From: DASRQZ01 sp964571275 | Lineage (GTDB): Bacteria > Myxococcota_A > Polyangia > Fen-1088 | NCBI GenBank assembly: GCA_964571275.1 | Contig: CAZNCQ010000328.1 | Coordinates: 1 to 7,688 of the forward strand | Length of the DNA stretch: 7,688 bases | Direction: 5' to 3' | Shown: positions 1-4,246 of the stretch, one piece after another | Numbering within the stretch: the first letter of the stretch is position 1 | Layout: each line of letters starts with the position of its first letter | The notes under the pieces: model-generated | Seen by the model: only the letters and a program-made list of their open reading frames with translations | Told to the model about the DNA's origin: nothing | Database searches by the model: none | Made by a program: the position numbers and the translations under genes

Positions 1-136
1 GGACGGTCTTCAAAACCGAAGGCACGTCGACGGGGACATGCGGGTTCTTGCCGGCAATATCGGGTGTTTTGGGCGGGTTTTTGTCTGCCACGGAACCGAG
101 GAGCTTGCCTTGAGAATTACGGTCGTACAAGGTCAT
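1..136 (-). CDS. Hypothetical protein, N-terminal 45 codons only (runs off left edge)
   Basis: An open frame starts with ATG at 136-134 and continues to the left edge without a stop. I chose this start because an AGGG (complement of 143-146) lies 6 bases upstream, a good Shine-Dalgarno distance. The frame itself stays open further upstream, so an earlier GTG start is possible. The peptide begins MTLYDRNSQGKLLGSV and goes on with a Lys/Pro-rich stretch (DKNPPKTPDIAGKNP). It has no signal peptide or membrane segment, so a cytoplasmic location is likely. Base composition by codon position rises from position 2 to 1 to 3, as in real GC-rich genes, but the third position is less GC-rich than in the large genes of this window. 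I do not recognise the family and give no function. It is divergent from the small gene at 227, sharing a 90-base upstream region. Confidence 0.55.
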   Translation of the reverse strand, partial: MTLYDRNSQGKLLGSVADKNPPKTPDIAGKNPHVPVDVPSVLKTV

Positions 137-142
137 CCGAAG

Positions 143-146
143 CCCT
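143..146 (-). promoter_or_regulatory. Ribosome-binding site of the left-edge gene
   Basis: AGGG on the minus strand, 6 bases before the ATG at 136. It supports that ATG over the in-frame GTG codons further upstream. Confidence 0.4.
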
Positions 147-187
147 GTGTCCACACGTAACGCCGTGGCGGCGGCGCTCCTTTGGAG

Positions 188-216
188 TTCACAGGGTCCC
201 GGCCGTCGGCTAGTAT
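188..216 (+). promoter_or_regulatory. Candidate sigma70-type promoter for the 227 gene
   Basis: TTCACA (188-193, five of six matches to the -35 consensus) and TAGTAT (211-216, four of six matches to the -10 consensus, including the conserved A at position 2 and T at position 6) are separated by exactly 17 bases. Transcription would start about 7 bases after the -10 box, near 222-224, only a few bases before the ATG at 227. That agrees with the absence of a Shine-Dalgarno sequence there. Found by eye; not tested against background frequency. Confidence 0.4.
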
Positions 217-226
217 CCACTCCGAC

Positions 227-472
227 ATGGAGCGGGAGAGAGTCGCGAACCCGGGCCGTGCTGGCGAGCGACACCGCGTCGCCTTCGCGATCGTCGAGGG
301 TCGTGAATACGTCGCCGACGGGGAGAGCGTCGAGATGTGGGCACGCTTCGATGCCGCGGGGTACCTGTGGCTCGACTTCGTCATCGTCGGCACGATTCAG
401 CCGAAGGTGTCGTACCCCGTTGGTGGCGAGCGCTCTGCCGTCCAAAGGATGGAACCGATCCTCTTCGCCTAG
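227..472 (+). CDS. Small hypothetical protein, 81 residues
   Basis: ATG to TAG, 81 codons. The third codon position is almost all G or C from about codon 6 on, which argues for a real gene. The product begins MERERVANPGRAGERHR and continues into an alternating hydrophobic stretch around residues 18-63 with VAFAIVEGREYVADGE and YLWLDFVIVGTIQPK, suggesting a small beta-rich cytoplasmic protein. There is no signal peptide and there are no cysteines. An in-frame TTG at 182 would give 96 residues, but it lies upstream of the promoter proposed at 188-216. No Shine-Dalgarno sequence precedes 227, so translation may be leaderless. I recognise no family. It converges on the protease gene that ends at 630. 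It could instead be a fragment of a decayed gene, given the debris just downstream. Confidence 0.5.
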   Translation: MERERVANPGRAGERHRVAFAIVEGREYVADGESVEMWARFDAAGYLWLDFVIVGTIQPKVSYPVGGERSAVQRMEPILFA

Positions 473-519
473 CTCACCCGCGATTGGCAAAGGGCTGGGC
501 AAAGGCGTCTGGGGTTTCC

Positions 520-624
520 ACCGACCGCCTCGAGTTCTGGCGGACGTTCCGAAAGCCGGTCGACATCGACGACTTGATCGACGGCGTCGCGCGCGTCCTC
601 GGCCGTGCGCGCGAGGTTAGTTAG
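520..624 (+). pseudogene. Remnant resembling the C-terminus of a response-regulator receiver domain
   Basis: In the frame ending with TAG at 622-624, codons at 547-606 read FRKPVDIDDLIDGVARVLGR. This is the usual end of a CheY-like receiver domain: the conserved Lys-Pro pair followed by a polar turn and an amphipathic final helix. Upstream in the same frame (and in the other two) I cannot find the rest of the domain: no phosphoacceptor Asp, no Thr/Ser-Ala switch and no start with a ribosome-binding site. I therefore read it as the tail of a lost gene. The frame differs from that of the 227-472 gene, so it is not a simple extension of it. A chance resemblance over some 20 residues cannot be excluded. 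Confidence 0.33.
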
Positions 625-629
625 CAGAC

Positions 630-3600
630 TCAAGGCTGCTGCACGCTCTGGATCGTGAAGGAGACGGTCATCTTGGCGCTGGTGACGGGCGCGTCGGTGG
701 GGGGAACGCCGGTGGTGACGGTCGTTCCCTCGGTCAGGCTCGCGCCGCCGGGGTGGATGATGAACGGGGGCGTGCCGGGCGGGAAGACGTTGTTGACGCT
801 CGCCGGGCCGAGGACGAAGCCCAGGTCGGCCATCTGGACGTCGGCGTTGTTGGGCGCGAGCGTCAAGAACACGTCGCCGACCGCTTCGACCGCCGCCGAC
901 GCGATCGCGGTGACGTCCTGCGACGGGTTGTCGACGCCCAGGATCACGTGCTGGTCGACGGGCTGCACGGTGGTGACGTCCGGCTGGTTGGAGAAGCTGA
1001 CCGTGACCGTCAGGGAGCCTGTGACGTGGACGTTGACGTGTTGAGCCGCCACGGTCGGCGTCGTCGAGGCCAGCTGATAGATGAGGTTGCACTTCGGCGT
1101 GCCGATGCCGCTCACGAGATCGTATCCCGCCACGCCCGGGAAGCCGTTGTTGCCGTCGGACACGTCGTTGAAGACCGTGGCGTACACCGACGGCACCTTG
1201 CTGATCCCGTAGAGCGTCGGGTTCGGGAAACCGAGCGACGGGACGCCGGCGGCCTGCCGCCGCTCGTTGATGAGCGCCGTGAACCCGGCCCAGAGCGGCG
1301 TGGCGACGCTGGTTCCCCCCTCGGTGTGCACGGTGCCGTGCACACCGCCGATGGTCTCGAAGGTCTGCACGCCAACGCCGCCCCCGATCAACGAGACGTC
1401 GGGGATGTTGCGCTGGGTTGCCGACGCCTGGTTACTGGCATTGGCGACGCCGGCCTGGAAGTCCGGCAAGCAGGTGCCGTCGCCCTTGAGGTAGACGCTG
1501 TTCGGGCAGTCGACGAAGCCGGCGCCGCTGTCCTGCCAGCCGTCCTCTTTGCCGTAGACGATCGCGCCGGTTGAACTGGTGGCCATGGAGAGCGCGGTCT
1601 CGCCGACGTAGGTGATGTTCGCCAGGTCGTAGATCGTGTCCGCCCCGAACCCGGTCTTGCCGTGGTCGCCCGAGGACTGGAAGAACGATTGGCCCTGCAT
1701 CGCCATGCGATCGAGGGACGGCTGGTAGAACTGCTGGGGGATCTGAACCCATTCGAACGACGAGCTGACCTGCTTGCACAACCGGGGCGCGCCGCTGGCG
1801 ATGTTCTTCAGCGCCGTCACGAGATCATCCTGGGGATCGAGGCTGCCGATGCCGTACATCACCACCGCGTCCAGATGGGGCGCCATCGCCAGCGCCATCT
1901 CGATGTCCAGCGTGACCTCGCTGTTCGGGGCCTCCGTCGACTGCGCGCCCACGATGGGCACGAGCTGGGCGTCGGCGAGCCCCATGTCGTGCTCGAAGGC
2001 GGTGATGTCGACGCTGTTGAATCCGCCTTGGCCGATGATGTCCACGCACTGCCCCTCGCCGCCGAGGGGGAGCGCGCAGGACGCGTAAGCGGACCGGAGC
2101 TCCGGCGGGCGATAGGAGCTGTTCATGCCGGTCCCGAAGACGAAGGCATCGGGAGGCGGGAGCAGCCGCGGGAAGGTGTCGAGCCCGGCCAGGAAGAGCA
2201 CCGGCGTGGCCACATCCAGCGCCGGCTCCTGGTCGGGAGCAACGAAGGTCGACCCGTCGGCGCGCTGGTAGACGTTGAGGTTGACGAAGAACGCCTGCTC
2301 GGCCTGGGCAGCCGTCCCGCTGACCTTCAGCAAGATGTGCTCGCTGTCGCTCGCGACGACGGTGAAACCGCGCGACGTCAGGTAGTCCTGCAATGCCTGG
2401 TAGCTGGCGAGGGTCGGGCCGTACGTGGCCGCGAACGCGGCCGGCGTCAGGAACTGGAGGTACTGGGGGTTCGACGGGTCCGACACCGCGGCCGCCAGCG
2501 TGTGCACCTGCGCGGCGTTCTGCAGCTGGAGCTCGACGGTGATCGGCACCACCGTCGACGGCGGCAGCGGGCCGACCAGCGGCGCCCCCTGCTCGCCCGC
2601 GAAACGGTGCCCGGAAAGCTGCTGCGTGTGGCGCGGCAAGCGCAGGTCGACGAAGTCCAGCGACGTGCCGAAGCTGGAGCTCGAGCCGTTCTTCCCGGTG
2701 ACGCTCAGCCTGACCTCGTAATTCCCATAGGCGGCCACATGCACGGTGCCGACCTCGATAGTCACGTAACCCGGCGTCGCGGCGTAGCCGTCAATCACGG
2801 GCCCGACGTTGGTCGTCGTGTTGAAGATGGTCTGGAACCGGCCGCGGTCGGGGCCGGTCTTGTAACGCAGCGCCAGGATGTAGTCGCCCGGCAAGCTCAC
2901 GGGGAGCGTCACCTTCTGAAAGTCGCCGGCAGCGTTCAGGCGCGCGACGTCGAGCTTACCGGCGCTGGCGGCGGCGTCGTTCGTGATCGTGTGGCTGTCG
3001 CCGCTCGACACGATCGAGCCCGAGGCCTCGGCCTCGAAGCGCTGGCCGTGCGGGTAGAGCCGGATGACGTCGACGCCGACCCGGAAGGCCGACGAGGCGG
3101 CGTTCTTCCCGGTGACGAGGAAGCGGAACGTTCGCGCCGTGGTCGCCTGCAGATCGATCTCGCCGAGGTCGGCCTCGACGTAACCTGGAGTGGCGGCATA
3201 ACCGTCGCCGGGGCCACCGACCGGTGCGCCGTCGACGGAGAGCTGCGCCAGGCCGCGATCGGGGCCCACGGCGTAAGTGACCTTGACCTCGTAACGGCCC
3301 GTGACCGGCACAATGAGCGCGAGGTCGGCGGTGCCGCCGTTGCCCGGGTCGGCCAGGAAGTAGTGTCCGTTGCTGGCCGCCGGGTCGCTGACGATCGACG
3401 ACGTCCCGCCCGAGAGCGTTTGCGACACCGTCTCGCCCTCGAAGCCGAAGGGCGTCGTGACGCACGCGGTGTTCGACGTAGGCGCGGCGGTGGTCGGCAC
3501 CGCGCGCACCCGGTAGCAATATGCGGTGTCGTAGGCCCTCGAACCGTCCGTCCATTGGGTCGTGCCGGCGGCGAGCAGCAGGATCTGCGACCAGGACGTG

Positions 3601-3836
3601 CCGCCGTTGGTCGACCGGTCGACGAAGAAACCGGTGCTGCCGGCCACGTCGTTCCAGTAGGTCTTGACGGTGTTGGCGGCGGTGGCGACCGCGATCAGCT
3701 TGGGCGCCGCCGCGGTGAGCGCCCCGCGCGTCAGCTCGAGGCGGTCGCCGTCGCTTGCCCCTGGCGTGCATCCGACACTCGCCAGCGCCCATCCCGCCAG
3801 CAAAACCCGGCCTGCCTTTACCAACGTCCGTCCCAT
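630..3836 (-). CDS. Sedolisin-family (S53) serine-carboxyl protease lipoprotein with FnIII and two carbohydrate-binding-like domains
   Basis: A 1068-residue preproprotein, much longer than a typical sedolisin (about 500-650). I start at ATG 3836 rather than the in-frame TTG at 3854 because GGAGGG (complement of 3843-3848) sits 6 bases before the ATG. Residues 1-23 form a signal peptide ending in ASVGC, a weak lipobox, so a lipid-anchored product is likely but not certain. In order: FnIII domain (~45-130); two related CBM6/35-like beta domains (~132-262 and ~267-401), each opening with FEGE or FEAE and sharing DGYAATPGYV; a pro-kumamolisin activation domain (~406-550); the sedolisin catalytic domain (~570-925); and a beta-rich tail of unknown kind (~930-1068). 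Catalytic residues are present: Glu640 and Asp644 in EVTLDIE, oxyanion Asp724 in SSGDHG, and Ser843 in GGTSVATP. Calcium-site residues fit Asp891 and Asp906 in NDVSDGNNGF...GYD. It should act outside the cell as an acid-active endopeptidase. It is divergent from the gene at 4247. Confidence 0.93.
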   Translation of the reverse strand: MGRTLVKAGRVLLAGWALASVGCTPGASDGDRLELTRGALTAAAPKLIAVATAANTVKTYWNDVAGSTGFFVDRSTNGGTSWSQILLLAAGTTQWTDGSRAYDTAYCYRVRAVPTTAAPTSNTACVTTPFGFEGETVSQTLSGGTSSIVSDPAASNGHYFLADPGNGGTADLALIVPVTGRYEVKVTYAVGPDRGLAQLSVDGAPVGGPGDGYAATPGYVEADLGEIDLQATTARTFRFLVTGKNAASSAFRVGVDVIRLYPHGQRFEAEASGSIVSSGDSHTITNDAAASAGKLDVARLNAAGDFQKVTLPVSLPGDYILALRYKTGPDRGRFQTIFNTTTNVGPVIDGYAATPGYVTIEVGTVHVAAYGNYEVRLSVTGKNGSSSSFGTSLDFVDLRLPRHTQQLSGHRFAGEQGAPLVGPLPPSTVVPITVELQLQNAAQVHTLAAAVSDPSNPQYLQFLTPAAFAATYGPTLASYQALQDYLTSRGFTVVASDSEHILLKVSGTAAQAEQAFFVNLNVYQRADGSTFVAPDQEPALDVATPVLFLAGLDTFPRLLPPPDAFVFGTGMNSSYRPPELRSAYASCALPLGGEGQCVDIIGQGGFNSVDITAFEHDMGLADAQLVPIVGAQSTEAPNSEVTLDIEMALAMAPHLDAVVMYGIGSLDPQDDLVTALKNIASGAPRLCKQVSSSFEWVQIPQQFYQPSLDRMAMQGQSFFQSSGDHGKTGFGADTIYDLANITYVGETALSMATSSTGAIVYGKEDGWQDSGAGFVDCPNSVYLKGDGTCLPDFQAGVANASNQASATQRNIPDVSLIGGGVGVQTFETIGGVHGTVHTEGGTSVATPLWAGFTALINERRQAAGVPSLGFPNPTLYGISKVPSVYATVFNDVSDGNNGFPGVAGYDLVSGIGTPKCNLIYQLASTTPTVAAQHVNVHVTGSLTVTVSFSNQPDVTTVQPVDQHVILGVDNPSQDVTAIASAAVEAVGDVFLTLAPNNADVQMADLGFVLGPASVNNVFPPGTPPFIIHPGGASLTEGTTVTTGVPPTDAPVTSAKMTVSFTIQSVQQP
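2763..2792 (-). repeat. Conserved decapeptide DGYAATPGYV, second carbohydrate-binding-like domain
   Basis: These bases encode DGYAATPGYV in the second CBM-like domain of the protease. The same ten residues occur at 3177-3206 in the first domain. Six of the ten codons differ between copies, all synonymously, which points to an old duplication kept at protein level. Confidence 0.8.
3177..3206 (-). repeat. Conserved decapeptide DGYAATPGYV, first carbohydrate-binding-like domain
   Basis: Partner of the copy at 2763-2792, 414 bases (138 codons) away, which sets the period of the tandem domain pair. Each copy is preceded by a GPDRG motif and followed by a VTGKN motif, so the duplication covers the whole domain. 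Confidence 0.8.
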
Positions 3837-3842
3837 CGGCAA

Positions 3843-3848
3843 CCCTCC
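3843..3848 (-). promoter_or_regulatory. Strong ribosome-binding site of the protease gene
   Basis: GGAGGG on the minus strand, 6 bases before ATG 3836. It decides the start: the in-frame TTG at 3854 lies upstream of this site and has no comparable sequence in front of it. All six bases fall within the hairpin described at 3843-3873. Confidence 0.75.
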
Positions 3849-3873
3849 GCGCAATCAAATGATGCGCGGGGGA
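3843..3873 (-). promoter_or_regulatory. mRNA hairpin that would mask the protease ribosome-binding site
   Basis: In the protease transcript, CCCCC (3872-3868) and GCGC (3867-3864) pair with GCGC (3852-3849) and the GGAGGG ribosome-binding site (3848-3843). One C-A mismatch occurs at 3870/3846. Inside, AUC pairs with GAU across a bulged U (3853), closing a four-base AUUU loop (3860-3857). That makes about 11 Watson-Crick pairs, mostly G-C, plus one wobble at the base. As DNA, the core 3849-3867 is also a near-palindrome that a repressor could bind. No U tract follows, so a terminator is unlikely. The pairing is read directly from sequence; control of translation is inference. Confidence 0.45.
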
Positions 3874-3949
3874 GTGTCCTGGGCGCGGTCGGAAGGCTCA
3901 GCGCCCATTTTTGACAATCGGGGAAAGGTCGCCGGAAACAGAGCGGCAC

Positions 3950-4080
3950 GACATGCTTGCGCAGTCGGTCCGCATCGTCCGACCACGACGCCAGCGGTAG
4001 CGTTCCCACGGGCTTGCCGTCGATCGAGACGTGCGCGCCCTTGCTGCCTCGCACGTCGACGGGCCACGTGCTTCCCGGTC
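3950..4080 (-). pseudogene. PEGA-domain-like gene remnant
   Basis: In one minus-strand frame, codons at 4066-3998 read WPVDVRGSKGAHVSIDGKP followed by VGTL and then PLASW. This matches the PEGA signature of a short beta strand, 'gA.V.iDGkpvGtlPl', found in many myxobacterial surface proteins and kinases. Third positions are strongly G/C here, and the pattern fades toward 3930. No clear start or ribosome-binding site precedes it. The frame continues to 3818 and overlaps the first codons of the protease, with a peptide there that does not look like protein. I read it as a fragment left by a decayed gene; the exact limits are a guess. A short functional peptide is less likely. Confidence 0.38.
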
Positions 4081-4246
4081 GCCGCGGGCGTGTCGGGCGC
4101 TCATTGCACCTCGACGACGAGCAAGGAGCGGCGACGCAGGCGGTGCGGTGGTGGCGTGTGGATTCGGCGCACGTGATCTGCAGCGCGCCCGAGGCCAACG
4201 CCGGTCACTCGCATGAAAGATCGCGGACGCCCTCCGTTACTGAGGC

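Larger units (their letters stand above)
3837..4246. other. 410-base divergent intergenic region
   Basis: This region lies between the starts of the protease (-) and the EXORDIUM-like lipoprotein (+) and must hold promoters for both, yet I could find no convincing -35/-10 pair. A perfect TTGACA occurs at 3911-3916 (+), but nothing like a -10 box lies 16-18 bases after it. What I do see is the hairpin next to the protease start and a PEGA-like coding remnant at about 3950-4080 (-). The rest is GC-rich with no recognisable element. Confidence 0.6.

Noticed and set aside
623..640. AGCAG/CTGCT inverted repeat at the end of the protease gene
   Set aside because: Only five pairs, overlaps the last codons and stop, and has no T tract; too weak to call a terminator.
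469..1092. A 207-codon minus-strand frame inside the protease C-terminal region
   Set aside because: Arg/Asp/His-rich translation, fully overlapping the well-supported protease frame; a shadow.
1662..3914. A 750-codon open frame on the plus strand opposite the protease gene
   Set aside because: Its product is dominated by Arg, Gly and Val with no domain. It is the expected antisense by-product of G/C-ending codons in the protease gene.
3911..3940. Perfect TTGACA -35 box on the plus strand
   Set aside because: No -10-like hexamer 16-18 bases downstream, and the next plus-strand gene starts more than 300 bases away.
3945..3960. Sigma54-like GGCACG...TTGC
   Set aside because: The GG to GC distance is 12 bases instead of 10, which is not tolerated by sigma54 promoters.
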